From Auritidibacter ignavus (GTDB lineage Bacteria > Actinomycetota > Actinomycetes > Actinomycetales > Micrococcaceae): a stretch of DNA of 64,000 nucleotides. Shown here one piece after another: positions 16,890 through 26,465 of the stretch. Both the position numbers and the translations under genes were made by a program. The stretch is taken from assembly GCF_003703835.1 (NCBI RefSeq), contig NZ_RDQR01000010.1:1-64000 (forward strand), in the 5' to 3' direction. The notes beneath the pieces are model-generated. The model saw nothing but the letters and a program-made list of their open reading frames with translations. It was not told the DNA's origin and ran no database searches. The first letter of the stretch is position 1; every line of letters begins with the position of its first letter.

Positions 16890-19757
16890 TTAGTGGGCTG
16901 CTTGCTGCCAGGTGCGTCCGCGTCCGACTTGCACATCCAGGGGCACCGAGAGCTCGGCGGCCTGCGACATTTCTTCAACCAGAATTGTTTCGGCCCGTTC
17001 CCGTTCTGATTCTGGGACCTCGAGAATCAGTTCGTCGTGGACCTGCAACAGCATCCGCGTGTTCATCGATTCCTCGCGGAGTCGCCGGGCGACACCGAGC
17101 ATCGCGACCTTGATCAGATCCGCGGCCGAGCCCTGAATCGGGGCATTCAGCGCCGCGCGTTCTGCCATATCCCGCAATTGGCGATTATCGGACTGCAAGT
17201 CTGGCAGATAGCGACGTCGCCCCATCATCGTGGAGGTATAGCCGTCGTTGCGGGCTTCTTTGACCACCCCACGCAGGTATTTTTGCACGGAGCCGAAGCG
17301 CTGGAAGTAGGAACTCATCAGCTCACGGGCCTCATCAACCGGAATTCTGAGCTGTTTGGATAGCCCGAAAGAACTCAGACCGTAGGCCAGACCGTAGGAC
17401 ATCGCTTTGACCTTGTCACGCATCGCAGTGGTCACCTCTGCGGGACGGACATCAAAGACCTGGGAGCCGACGAACCGGTGGAGGTCCTCACCCTCCTGAT
17501 AAGCCTGGATCAATCCGGCATCCTCGGACAAGTGGGCCATGATGCGCATTTCGATCTGCGAATAATCCGCTGTCAGCAGTGTGGTGGGTTCATCGCATCC
17601 GGGAATGGTCCCGGCCTGGAAAATGTCGCGAATACGTCGACCGGTTTCAGTGCGGACCGGAATATTCTGCAGGTTCGGGTTCAGGCTCGACAGTCGCCCC
17701 GTCGCCGCCGCGGTCTGAGAGTAGGTGGTGTGGATGCGCTGATCGGTAGCCACCGAATCGAGCAGACCCTGCACGGTTTGTTTCAATTTGGTGGCATCTC
17801 GATAGGCCATCAGGTTGTGCAGAAAGGGGTGATCGGTCTTGTCCAGCAGATCATTGAGGGATTCGGCATCAGTGGAGTGCCCGGTTTTCGTTTTACGAGT
17901 CTTGGGTAGATTCAACCGGTCGAAGAGCACGGTTTGAAGCTGTTTGGGCGAGCCCAGGTTCACCGGGTCACCGTCGATGGATTCCCGTGCTCGGTCTTCG
18001 GCGGCCTGAGCCTGATCACTAAAGACTTCCAGGAGCTCGTGGAGCTTATTGGTATCGACCGCAACCCCGGTTTCTTCCATCACGGCCAGCACTCGGGAGA
18101 GCGGAATTTCCACCTCGGTGACCAGCTGATGCGCATCGCGGGCGATCAGCTCGGGGTACATGACTTCGTGGAGTCGGATCAGCATCGACGCGGCCTGACC
18201 CAGATAGGTCTGCATTTCCTGGCTCAGTGCTGGCTCGTGAGTCTCCCCCAGATCGAGCTCACCCTGTTTATTCACCGGTGCTGTTTTGGGCACCTCGAGC
18301 GTGGTGTTCAGATACGTCTGCGCTAGCGCTGGCAGATCGTAACCGCGACGGTCCGGCTGGAGCACGTATCCGCAGAGCAGGATGTCGTCGACGACCTCGG
18401 CAATGTGGTGGAGGTCTTGGTCCTCGTTCAAGGACTGCGTGAGCACCTCGGTGGCGCCACCGGCTTTGATCAGTGTTTTTAGGTCGTAGACCACTTTTTG
18501 GTAGGAGCCCGAGAGTAAGAAATCGTTGACTTCGGCGATCAGCTCGGTGTCAGTAGACCCGGAAAGCTCGATCACACCGGCCTGGTCTTCAGTGGCGATA
18601 GAGACTGCGGCCACGGTGCCGTAGTCGCCAGGGGCCGGGATTTTGCGTCGGGTGATGACCTCCGGGGCGGTGATCTGGGCGAAAACCCCGAGCGAAGAGC
18701 CACCATGGGTGGAGAGAAAATCCCGTAGCTGGGCTGCCTGGGTGATCAGCTCGATGGTGACCTCCACCGAGGCCTGAGCTGAGGAGCCTTCGAGGCCGAG
18801 ACGTTCATTGAAGACATCGAAAACCCGTTCGCGCACGCGGTTGAATTCCAGGGAATCGAATAAATCGTTGATGTGGTCGTGATCCGGTGCAGACAGCGCG
18901 GTGGCTTCGAGCTGAACGGGAAGGTCTAGGTCGCGTACCAGCGCGTTGAGTTTGCGGTTACGGATCACATCGTCGAGGTGCTCGCGTAGCGCTTGGCCTT
19001 TTTTCCCCTTGATCTGGTCAGCGTTTTCGATCACGCCCTGCAGATCTCCGTATTGTTTCAACCATTTGGAAGCGAAACCGGCGCCAACACCGGGGACACC
19101 GGGGAGATTATCGGCTTTTTCCCCGACTAGGGCCGCCAGCTCGGGGTATTGTGCTGGAGTAACCCCGTATTTATCCAGCACCGTTTGGGTGGTCATCGGT
19201 GGGATTTCGGAGACACCCTTGGTCGGATACAACACCGCGGTGGTCTCCGAGATCAGCTGGAAGGCGTCCCGGTCGCCGGAGACCACCACGGTGGTCCAAC
19301 CGGCTTGCTCGGCTTGCGCCGAGAAGGTTGCCACAATGTCGTCGGCTTCGTAGCCGTCGACGGTGATCGCCGGAATGTTCAGGGCCTCGAGGACTTTACC
19401 GATCAGATCAATCTGGCCGGAGAATTCCTCGGGAGTTTCTTGCCGACCGGCCTTGTATTCACCGTATTCTTCCGAACGGAAGGTCGGGGTGGAGACGTCG
19501 AAGGCGACCGCGACGTGGGTGGGTTGTTGCTCGCGAATCATCGACAGCAACATGGTCAAGAATCCATACACCGCATTCGTGTGTTGCCCGGTGGTTGTGG
19601 CGAAGTTCTCTGCCGGTAGCGCGTAGAAGGCCCGAAACGCCATGGAGTGGCCATCGATGACCAACAGCCGAGAGTTCTGCTGGGAGCGCTCCGGGGACGT
19701 CACGGCGGAATCCGATGCGGTGGTGCGGGATCTTTGTTGCTCAATCACAGCTTCCAT
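16890..19757 (-). CDS. polA: DNA polymerase I
   Basis: PolA fills gaps and removes RNA primers during replication and repair. The 955-residue protein has an N-terminal 5'-3' exonuclease/flap domain (LLVIDGHSMAFRAFYALP near residue 31) and the polymerase motifs DYSQIEMR at 731-738, the O-helix RDKVKAMSYGLAYG at 780-793 and QVHDE at 905-909. The 3'-5' exonuclease domain lacks the DxE metal motif, so proofreading is probably absent, as in other actinobacteria. Residue Tyr788 occupies the position that is Phe667 in Taq. rpsA follows on the same strand but has its own promoter. Confidence 0.96.
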   Translation of the reverse strand: MEAVIEQQRSRTTASDSAVTSPERSQQNSRLLVIDGHSMAFRAFYALPAENFATTTGQHTNAVYGFLTMLLSMIREQQPTHVAVAFDVSTPTFRSEEYGEYKAGRQETPEEFSGQIDLIGKVLEALNIPAITVDGYEADDIVATFSAQAEQAGWTTVVVSGDRDAFQLISETTAVLYPTKGVSEIPPMTTQTVLDKYGVTPAQYPELAALVGEKADNLPGVPGVGAGFASKWLKQYGDLQGVIENADQIKGKKGQALREHLDDVIRNRKLNALVRDLDLPVQLEATALSAPDHDHINDLFDSLEFNRVRERVFDVFNERLGLEGSSAQASVEVTIELITQAAQLRDFLSTHGGSSLGVFAQITAPEVITRRKIPAPGDYGTVAAVSIATEDQAGVIELSGSTDTELIAEVNDFLLSGSYQKVVYDLKTLIKAGGATEVLTQSLNEDQDLHHIAEVVDDILLCGYVLQPDRRGYDLPALAQTYLNTTLEVPKTAPVNKQGELDLGETHEPALSQEMQTYLGQAASMLIRLHEVMYPELIARDAHQLVTEVEIPLSRVLAVMEETGVAVDTNKLHELLEVFSDQAQAAEDRARESIDGDPVNLGSPKQLQTVLFDRLNLPKTRKTKTGHSTDAESLNDLLDKTDHPFLHNLMAYRDATKLKQTVQGLLDSVATDQRIHTTYSQTAAATGRLSSLNPNLQNIPVRTETGRRIRDIFQAGTIPGCDEPTTLLTADYSQIEMRIMAHLSEDAGLIQAYQEGEDLHRFVGSQVFDVRPAEVTTAMRDKVKAMSYGLAYGLSSFGLSKQLRIPVDEARELMSSYFQRFGSVQKYLRGVVKEARNDGYTSTMMGRRRYLPDLQSDNRQLRDMAERAALNAPIQGSAADLIKVAMLGVARRLREESMNTRMLLQVHDELILEVPESERERAETILVEEMSQAAELSVPLDVQVGRGRTWQQAAH

Positions 19758-19780
19758 CCTATCGGTGGGGCGCCGGGTTC

Positions 19781-20143
19781 TCAGCGGGTTTCCACACTCT
19801 CCCCGGTGACGTCGTCTTCGTCCAGCTCGTCAAAGTAGCCGGGGTCCATCCGTACGCCGGTCAGATAACTGGAGCGAGCAATGGCCATCGTGCCGATCGC
19901 GGAGGTACCCAGTTGCATGAAGATAATCAGGATGACCTTGAGCGTGTCAACCACGGTGGGTTGGACCAGCAGGCAGCCGACGACCACCAGGATCATGCCC
20001 AGTCCCCCGGCGGTACCGACGGCGGAGACGCGCATGAAGGGGTCGGTAAACCGCACCAGGCCCAGGGCTGCGGTGGCAAAAACCAGGGCCCCGAGCACGA
20101 CGAAGACCTGGCCGAGAACGAAAGAGAAGGTGGTGATATCCAT
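19781..20143 (-). CDS. mnhG: Mrp Na+/H+ antiporter subunit G
   Basis: This 120-residue protein has three membrane segments and the MnhG/PhaG motif GLVRFTDPFMRVSAVGTAGGLGMIL. It is the last subunit of the mnhABCDEFG complex, which exchanges cytoplasmic Na+ for H+ and supports pH and salt tolerance. The start codon overlaps the mnhF stop (TAATG). The tail after the last membrane segment is acidic. The gene ends 23 bases before the start of polA on the same strand, so polA could be read through from this operon. Confidence 0.92.
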   Translation of the reverse strand: MDITTFSFVLGQVFVVLGALVFATAALGLVRFTDPFMRVSAVGTAGGLGMILVVVGCLLVQPTVVDTLKVILIIFMQLGTSAIGTMAIARSSYLTGVRMDPGYFDELDEDDVTGESVETR

Positions 20144-20421
20144 TAGCGTTGCCCCCTGGTGAGTGCTCGACCCAGCGAGATGGCGGAGAGGAATCCGATC
20201 ACCGAGGCTACCAGCACAATATCGAAGGTGAACTGACCGCCGAGTCGAACCCCAAAGATCGCGATCAGTCCGGCCACACCGAACATCAGCAAATCCCCGG
20301 CGATGGCACGGTCCGCTTCGGTCGGTCCTTTCAACATGCGCCAGGTGGCCACCAGGGTCGAGACGATCAGTAGCGCAAAGGCGATGTCAAGACCGAGGAA
20401 ATCGAGATTGATCAGGTCCAT
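20143..20421 (-). CDS. mnhF: Mrp Na+/H+ antiporter subunit F
   Basis: The protein has 92 residues and three membrane segments. The family block RMLKGPTEADRAIAGDLL lies after the first segment and identifies MnhF/MrpF. It is a small structural subunit of the hetero-oligomeric antiporter. It starts 6 bases after mnhE ends and its stop overlaps the mnhG start, so its synthesis is coupled to its neighbours. Confidence 0.92.
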   Translation of the reverse strand: MDLINLDFLGLDIAFALLIVSTLVATWRMLKGPTEADRAIAGDLLMFGVAGLIAIFGVRLGGQFTFDIVLVASVIGFLSAISLGRALTRGQR

Positions 20422-20427
20422 GATTGG

Positions 20428-20934
20428 TTACCTCCCGTCCTGTTCGGCCTCGGTGTCTTCGGCGAGGGCGCGCTCTCCAGCCTGAACTTCGGGATCGAAG
20501 AGTTCTTTGTAGAGTTCCGGGCCCGATCTCGGGTGTTCGGGTCGGGGGTGATCGAAACCTTCGGGACGTTTGGCGCGGAGCATATGTTCTTCCATATCCC
20601 AGGACCCCTCGCGAATGGCGTCCGCATCTCCGTCGTAGAGCGAGTGCACGTAGATCCAGCGCACCCCGTGGACGTCAATGGTGGTCCCCAGCGTCAGGGT
20701 TCCGGGGGTGATGGTAATCATCGAGGACAGCAATGTGACTTCGAGTTCGGATTCGCACCGGGTCGGCACCCGGGCGATCCCAGAGTGGGCGTTGAGTCCG
20801 GGCGTGAGGTTATCGGCAATCACCGCCCAGTTGGCGACGATCACTTCTTTGATGTACCACACCAACACGCAGATGAACCGGAAGGGCCAGCTGAAGTAGT
20901 CACCCACGCTGGCAGAACGTCGGGTCGTGATCAT
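20428..20934 (-). CDS. mnhE: Mrp Na+/H+ antiporter subunit E
   Basis: The 168-residue protein matches MnhE from FRFICVLVWYIKEVIVANWAVIADNL through CESELEVTLLSSMITITPGTLTLG and the HSLYDGD block. Only the C-terminal part of the usual family membrane region is present, because the first two hydrophobic segments of longer MnhE proteins are missing. A charged C-terminal tail of about 50 residues extends past the family domain. It overlaps mnhD by four bases (ATGA) and precedes mnhF by 6 bases. Confidence 0.88.
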   Translation of the reverse strand: MITTRRSASVGDYFSWPFRFICVLVWYIKEVIVANWAVIADNLTPGLNAHSGIARVPTRCESELEVTLLSSMITITPGTLTLGTTIDVHGVRWIYVHSLYDGDADAIREGSWDMEEHMLRAKRPEGFDHPRPEHPRSGPELYKELFDPEVQAGERALAEDTEAEQDGR

Positions 20935-22598
20935 CCGTTCATCACCGCCTCGAGATAGTTGCTGGTATCGAGCAGGCCTTCGGCGGCCATTCCTGACAGG
21001 GTCAGTAGCAGCTGTGCGCCCAGGCCCAAGCAGATGGTGAGTCCAGCGAGCACGATCGCTGGTAGCGACAGGTTCCAGCTAATGCGTTTTTTGGGCACGG
21101 TCGACCGGTCGGATTCGATAATGGTCATCGACTGTGTGAGAGTCTGGAACTGTGATTCGGAGGCCATATGGGCCAGTTGGGGGGTCCGCGAGTTCGGATC
21201 AGAGTAGGCCGAAGCGGTTGAGGCAATAATACGGGTCGCCGAGGGGGTGTTACGCGATTTCGACTTGGTCCGCTGGGCGGATTTTTCCCAGAACATCCCC
21301 GACCAGATCTTCAGCATCGATAGCAGCGTAACCAACGAGACCACCACCATCACGACGACCGCGGCGATTTCGTCGGCTTCGACCGCTCCAAGGATCAGCA
21401 AGAACTTCGCCATAAATCCGGAGAACGGTGGGATCCCGGCCAATGACAGGGCAGCCACCAAGAAGGCTCCAGCCACCCAGGGTTCGGTACGTACGATTCC
21501 GCCCAGTGCACCGATCACACCGGTGCCGTAGCGGACTTCCACGGCCCCGGTAGACAGGAACAGGCTGGCTTTGACGATCATGTGGTGCAACAGGTAGAAG
21601 ATGCCGGCGGTCAGCCCCAATTCGGTGAACAATGCGACGCCGAGCAGGATGTAACCAATCTGGGAAACCATGTGGAAGGCCAAAATGGTGCGGGTGGTCT
21701 TCTCCCCTACCGCCCCGAGCACGCCGATGACCATAGTGAGGCAGAACAGCAATACTCCGACCCACAGAAAGCGGGTGTCGCCGTCGAAAATCACCGCGTA
21801 CAGCCGGTAAATCGCATAGATGGCGACCTTGGTGTGTAGTCCGGAGAACAGCGCGGTGATCGCCGGTGAGGTGGCCGGGTAGGACCGGGCCAACCAGCCG
21901 TGCAGCGGGACGATGGCAGCTTTAATACCCAGCGCCAACAAACACACCGACGCGGCCATGGCCACCGTCCGGTCGGAGGACCCCAGGCTGGCCAGCACAC
22001 CGATGTTCACGCTCCCGGCGGTGCCGTAGAGGAAACCCACACCGATCATGTACAGCGTGGAGGTGAACAGGTTCAAGGTGACGTATAACCGGGCACCGTG
22101 AACGCGACGGGCCGGGGTCTGTCGGTTGGCCGAGAGGACATACAACCCATAAGACGGCAGAAGCATGACCTCAAGGAACACGAAGAGGTTGAACAAATCC
22201 GCGGTGAGAAATGCACCGTTGACGCCGGATCCCAGGATCAACACCAGGGGGGCAAAGAACATGGAGTTGGCCGCATAGGAGGCCAGCGCGAACCAGGTAC
22301 AACAAACCGTCAGGATGCTGGTGACCGTCAGCATCAGGGCCGAAAACATATCGGCCACAAACGGAATGCCGACACCATAGGGCCATAACCCCACCGAGTG
22401 GCCCAGCGCATCCGGGTGATCGGGGTGGGCAAAGTAGGCCACCAAGTAGACCGAGAAGGCCAGGATCACGAGCTGGGTGATCATCATCACCCAGGCGTGT
22501 AGTTTCAGCCGGTTACCGACCACCGCCAGGGCCCCGCCGACCAGTAGTGGAACCGCGACCATCATCGGCAACAGCATCTCCAGCACGTTTTGGCTCAT
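20931..22598 (-). CDS. mnhD: Mrp Na+/H+ antiporter subunit D
   Basis: This 555-residue, about 14-helix protein is homologous to the complex I subunits NuoM and NuoN and forms one of the proton-translocating modules. The conserved region LGIKAAIVPLHGWLARSYPATSPAITALFSGLHTKVAIYA carries the Lys and His residues expected in the channel, and HMIVKASLFL holds the second key Lys. A polar loop of about 80 residues interrupts the C-terminal helices, longer than in most homologues. It overlaps mnhC and mnhE by four bases each. Confidence 0.93.
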   Translation of the reverse strand: MSQNVLEMLLPMMVAVPLLVGGALAVVGNRLKLHAWVMMITQLVILAFSVYLVAYFAHPDHPDALGHSVGLWPYGVGIPFVADMFSALMLTVTSILTVCCTWFALASYAANSMFFAPLVLILGSGVNGAFLTADLFNLFVFLEVMLLPSYGLYVLSANRQTPARRVHGARLYVTLNLFTSTLYMIGVGFLYGTAGSVNIGVLASLGSSDRTVAMAASVCLLALGIKAAIVPLHGWLARSYPATSPAITALFSGLHTKVAIYAIYRLYAVIFDGDTRFLWVGVLLFCLTMVIGVLGAVGEKTTRTILAFHMVSQIGYILLGVALFTELGLTAGIFYLLHHMIVKASLFLSTGAVEVRYGTGVIGALGGIVRTEPWVAGAFLVAALSLAGIPPFSGFMAKFLLILGAVEADEIAAVVVMVVVSLVTLLSMLKIWSGMFWEKSAQRTKSKSRNTPSATRIIASTASAYSDPNSRTPQLAHMASESQFQTLTQSMTIIESDRSTVPKKRISWNLSLPAIVLAGLTICLGLGAQLLLTLSGMAAEGLLDTSNYLEAVMNG

Positions 22599-23080
22599 TT
22601 CTCGCCTCCTGTGGGACGCTGTGTGCCGGCCTGCTGGGACTGCTCAGCGGCTTGTTGGGCCGAGCGGGCTTGGTCGTTGGCCTCTTCCTGGGCGTGCAAG
22701 ACTTCCAAGGTGTGAGTGGCCGTGCCCGGGATGGTGGCGTCAGAGACCGCCTCTGCTGTGGTGTCCAGAGTCTCGGTGCGACCGGCAGTACGGTCACCTC
22801 GGTCACCGGTGACCGCGAGGACGAGCATGAATACCGTGATGGAGAAGGCAATCACGATCGCGGTGAGCACCATGGCTTGAGGCAAAGGGTCGGCGGCCAG
22901 TTCGGGGTCAACCTCGCCGAAGGGCTCGTGACGTCGGGACGCGCCACCGGCAGCCATCAGCACCAAGTTTCCGGCGTGGCCAAGCAGGATGAAGCCCAGA
23001 ATGATGCGCAACATTTCTCGTTTGGTGAACAGGTACACGGCCCCTGCCACAAGGAGGCCAACGGTTAGTGCCAGGGTCAT
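22595..23080 (-). CDS. mnhC: Mrp Na+/H+ antiporter subunit C
   Basis: The N-terminal 100 residues match MnhC/NuoK with three membrane segments, including RIILGFILLGHAGNLVLMAAGG and ADPLPQAMVLTAIVIAFSI, the signature of the subunit. The remaining 60 residues are hydrophilic and Gln/Ala-rich, an extension not part of the core family. The gene overlaps mnhAB and mnhD by four bases (ATGA). Confidence 0.92.
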   Translation of the reverse strand: MTLALTVGLLVAGAVYLFTKREMLRIILGFILLGHAGNLVLMAAGGASRRHEPFGEVDPELAADPLPQAMVLTAIVIAFSITVFMLVLAVTGDRGDRTAGRTETLDTTAEAVSDATIPGTATHTLEVLHAQEEANDQARSAQQAAEQSQQAGTQRPTGGEK

Positions 23081-26000
23081 CGTTTCACCTGCCGATCGTG
23101 TGAGGGGTTTGCATCAGTGTCTGGTTGCCGGGACCGCGATTCAGTCCGGATCCGCTGTGAGGGGAGCACTCCGGTGGTCGGGTGGGGGTCCGGGGGTGGA
23201 GGTAATTGTTGTCCCAGAGCGCCGTCATCGCGGGGTTGATCCATACCCAACAGGTTGAAAGCCATGAGGATCAAGCCCAGCACCGCCAAGTAGACCCCCA
23301 GATCGAAGATCAGCGCGGTGTTGAGGTGCAGGCCAAATACATCGGCGTGTAGTGGGGTGAGGAAGGATCCTTCGAGCATGCCCCAGATACCGGTGAGCAC
23401 ACCGACGACCACGCCGGTACCGATCAGCGTGATATAAGGCCAGCGCACAGGAGCGCGTTGATCGGAGGAAGCGACCAGGTACAGCAACGAGAACCCGGCC
23501 CCGGCCAGTAGCGCGGCAATGAATCCGCCGCCGGGTTCGTTATGGCCACGGACCAGCGTGACCAGGGAGAGCACCATCATCACCGGGACGGCGATCTTGG
23601 TGAAGCTGCGCAGATACGCCAGATTCACGTGAGGGTGCGACAGTGGCGAGGTGCTAGAGGCTGCTGATTGCAACACCGGGTCGGGCTTGCGTGAGGCCAA
23701 CAGTGCCGCCACGCCGATACCGGCCACACCGAGTACCGTGAGCTCGCCCAGGGTGTCTAGCGCACGGAATTCGACGAGGATGGTATTGACGATATTGTCG
23801 CCGCCGGTGATCTCAGTGGCTTCGGTGGCGTAATAGGATCCCACATCAGACAGTTCGCGTCGGCCGGTCAGGGCAAAGACGCCAAGGAAGGCGGCGCCAC
23901 CAGCGCCCAGGGCCGCGATGGCGGCCGGTAGGGCCTGGCGCAGCGAGGTCGTAGAGAATCGTTGGGGCAACCGTTTGAGCAGTAGCACCATGACCACCAC
24001 GGTGAGGATCTCGATCAGCAGCTGGGTCAGGGCAACATCGACCGAGCCCAGGTTGAAGAACCACAGCGTGGTGGTGAAGCCGACCACGCCAACAACCACC
24101 AGGGCTGAAATGCGGGTTTGGGTTCTGATGGTAGCGAATACACCGACCCCGGTCAGCAACACCAGTGCCCAGTCCAGGGGCAGATCGAGACCATCGACTT
24201 GGTCGGGTAGGTGGCCCGGGAGTGTGAAAAGTCCGATGACGGCCAGGGCAATGACTGCCACAGCGGGCACGATCAGGTGGCGTCCTGGGTTTTGTCCGGA
24301 GGTCCAGGCACCCACACGGGCACCGAAGTCTATGAGTCCTTCACGCAGGGCTTCGACCACGCCGAGTCCGGAAACGGGAATCCCGCGCGGAACCAGGAAT
24401 GCTTCGATCTCTGGCATCTTCCAGACCGCGATCACACCGCCGATGATGACCAGCACGGATAGCCCCAGGGCGGGGGTGAACCCGTGCCAGAGCGCAGAGT
24501 GGACTTCGGTGTAGCTGCCGACGGCCTCGGAGACAGCAGCGGTGGCGAGTTGATCGGTGAGCCCGGGAGCCAGCCCGAGGACGACGCCGGCCAGCGAGAC
24601 GATCATCGGGAAGATCCAGAAGGTGATCTTGCCATCTTTAACGGTGCGGATATCGGCCGAGGAGCCCCGCGGGGTGTTCAGCCAGCCACGGGGTGAACGG
24701 TAGTTACCGAAGGCGCCCCAGACCAGTCGGCCCGAGTAAGCGAAGGTGCAGATGGCTGCCACGACGATTGCCACGGTCAGGGCCACGTGTAATTCGCCGG
24801 GGAGGTTTGTTTCGATCAGTGCGTCGAACAGGGTTTCTTTGGACACGAACCCGAACAGCGGTGGCAGACCGGCCATGGAGGCGGCAGCGACGGTGAGCAC
24901 GGTGAGAGTGGCCGGCATGTTCACATCGCGGGAGGCCAGCATGCGCATATCGCGGGTGCCGGCTTGGTGGTCGATGATGCCAACGGAGAGGAATAAAGCG
25001 GATTTAAACAGGGCGTGGGCCATGGTGTGTAGCACCGCGGCGGTGATCGCCAGTGGGGTGCCGACACCGATAAGCATCACCAGATAGCCCAGCTGGGACA
25101 TGGTGGAGTAGGCCAACAGTTCTTTCAGGTCGTACCGACGCAGGGCGCCGAAAGCACCGAACAGACACGTGATGGTTCCCAGCAACACCAGCAACAGGGT
25201 CCACAGTCCATGCCCGGCCAGTGCTGGCGAGAACAGCAACAGGAGATAGACCCCCGCCTTGACCATCGCGGCCGCGTGCAGGTAAGCAGACACCGGGGAG
25301 ATGGCCACCATGGAGTCGGGCAACCAGGCTTGGAAGGGGAACTGCGCAGATTTGGTCAGTGCTGCCATCGCCAGCAGTACCACCACGCTGGTGGTGATGC
25401 CGGGACGGGTCCAGATCTCGGAGGCTAATACCTCGGTGATCACGGTGGTTCCGGCCGCTACGGTCATCACACACACCGCAGCCAGCAGGCACAGTCCTCC
25501 GGCCACGGTGACCAGTAATGTGCGGATGGCCGGCTGGTGGGCATGCGGGCCGGAGCGGGCGATGAGGAAGAAGGAACAGAAGGTGGTGCCTTCCCAGGCG
25601 ATGTAGAAGACCAGCAGGTCGTTGGACAGTACCAACACCAGCATGGCCAGCGCGAAGGCTGACATCGTCAGATAGAAGGAGACGAGTTTTGTTGAGCCCA
25701 AATACCGTGGCGAGTAGAACAGCACTCCGGCCCCGATGAGCAACACCAGCAGAGAGAACAGCAGGGAGAGACCGTTGAGTCGGAGGTGGAAGCCGATTTC
25801 GAGCAGGCCCGGGATCCAGGGATAATACTCGATCACCTCACCGCCGGGACTGATGATGTAGGCGCTCATCAACAGGACGGCGGCCGCCAGCAGCGGCAGG
25901 CATAATACCCATCCGGCGTTGCGACCGAGCCATTGCGATAATGGGCCGGCGCTGATCACGCCAAGAAGGACCAGGATGACGGAGGCCAGAAGCACGAAGG

Positions 26001-26082
26001 AAGTTACCTTTATCGTTGGGGGCAGGGATGAGAAAACCTGCAGGAACCGGAATGGTCCGGGCCCCGCAGCGGGGATGGCCAT
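23077..26082 (-). CDS. mnhA: Mrp Na+/H+ antiporter fused subunit A-B
   Basis: The 1001-residue protein joins two subunits that are separate in Bacillus. The first 800 residues are MnhA, homologous to NuoL, with the Lys- and His-bearing membrane blocks (ALTKSAQFPFQAWLPDSM, YLHAAAMVKAG) and an MbhD/MbhE-like tail (VDVALTQLLIEILTVVVM). The last 200 residues are MnhB, recognised by VRGHNEPGGGFIAALLAGAGF. Fused MnhAB is usual in many actinobacteria. It is the first gene of the operon; the start has no good ribosome binding site and is preceded by a 380-base gap. Confidence 0.92.
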   Translation of the reverse strand: MAIPAAGPGPFRFLQVFSSLPPTIKVTSFVLLASVILVLLGVISAGPLSQWLGRNAGWVLCLPLLAAAVLLMSAYIISPGGEVIEYYPWIPGLLEIGFHLRLNGLSLLFSLLVLLIGAGVLFYSPRYLGSTKLVSFYLTMSAFALAMLVLVLSNDLLVFYIAWEGTTFCSFFLIARSGPHAHQPAIRTLLVTVAGGLCLLAAVCVMTVAAGTTVITEVLASEIWTRPGITTSVVVLLAMAALTKSAQFPFQAWLPDSMVAISPVSAYLHAAAMVKAGVYLLLLFSPALAGHGLWTLLLVLLGTITCLFGAFGALRRYDLKELLAYSTMSQLGYLVMLIGVGTPLAITAAVLHTMAHALFKSALFLSVGIIDHQAGTRDMRMLASRDVNMPATLTVLTVAAASMAGLPPLFGFVSKETLFDALIETNLPGELHVALTVAIVVAAICTFAYSGRLVWGAFGNYRSPRGWLNTPRGSSADIRTVKDGKITFWIFPMIVSLAGVVLGLAPGLTDQLATAAVSEAVGSYTEVHSALWHGFTPALGLSVLVIIGGVIAVWKMPEIEAFLVPRGIPVSGLGVVEALREGLIDFGARVGAWTSGQNPGRHLIVPAVAVIALAVIGLFTLPGHLPDQVDGLDLPLDWALVLLTGVGVFATIRTQTRISALVVVGVVGFTTTLWFFNLGSVDVALTQLLIEILTVVVMVLLLKRLPQRFSTTSLRQALPAAIAALGAGGAAFLGVFALTGRRELSDVGSYYATEATEITGGDNIVNTILVEFRALDTLGELTVLGVAGIGVAALLASRKPDPVLQSAASSTSPLSHPHVNLAYLRSFTKIAVPVMMVLSLVTLVRGHNEPGGGFIAALLAGAGFSLLYLVASSDQRAPVRWPYITLIGTGVVVGVLTGIWGMLEGSFLTPLHADVFGLHLNTALIFDLGVYLAVLGLILMAFNLLGMDQPRDDGALGQQLPPPPDPHPTTGVLPSQRIRTESRSRQPDTDANPSHDRQVKR

Positions 26083-26465
26083 CGGTCTACGTGGGCGGTA
26101 ACCCGGACAGCATTTGACCCCACTGGGTGATGTGCCCGTTCGTCCCGGAATGCAAAAGCACCCAACGAATAGGAAGGAACCCGGGATGGGAGCGGCCGTA
26201 CTGAGCTGGCTGTGGCATGACTCCCCCTCCGAGTATCAGACTGTGTGTTGGTGTGACGTGTGGGTGCCAGTGATGGTCATTCCGATGATCTATTTTAAAC
26301 CAGGTGACCTGGAACCTCCAGGTAACCAGCAACATCATCCTTCCCTGCTTGCAGGAGACAGTCAAACACAGGCTGGCCCCGTGTCGGGGTGATGTCATAA
26401 GCACCGATGTAGCACGGGTAGGGTGCGGTGGTAAACGCGGAGAGACCGCTGAGAACAGTGGAGAG
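26083..26465. other. Intergenic region between mnhAB and tRNA-Leu
   Basis: No convincing gene is seen on either strand; open frames here lack family motifs and run into the tRNA. The region contains a perfect palindrome at 26300-26312 and a related sequence at 26318-26327, next to an AT-rich TTTAAAAT that could be the -10 of a minus-strand promoter for the mnh operon. If so, the operon has an untranslated leader of about 200 bases. Confidence 0.5.
26292..26327 (-). promoter_or_regulatory. Candidate promoter and operator of the mnh operon
   Basis: On the minus strand TAAAAT (26292-26297) could serve as -10. Immediately upstream lies CCAGGT-G-ACCTGG (26300-26312), a perfect 6-bp inverted repeat, and a second half-matching copy CCAGGTAACC (26318-26327) begins 18 bases further on. 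The palindrome would fall between -35 and -10, where a repressor could block polymerase. The -35 is weak. Confidence 0.35.
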
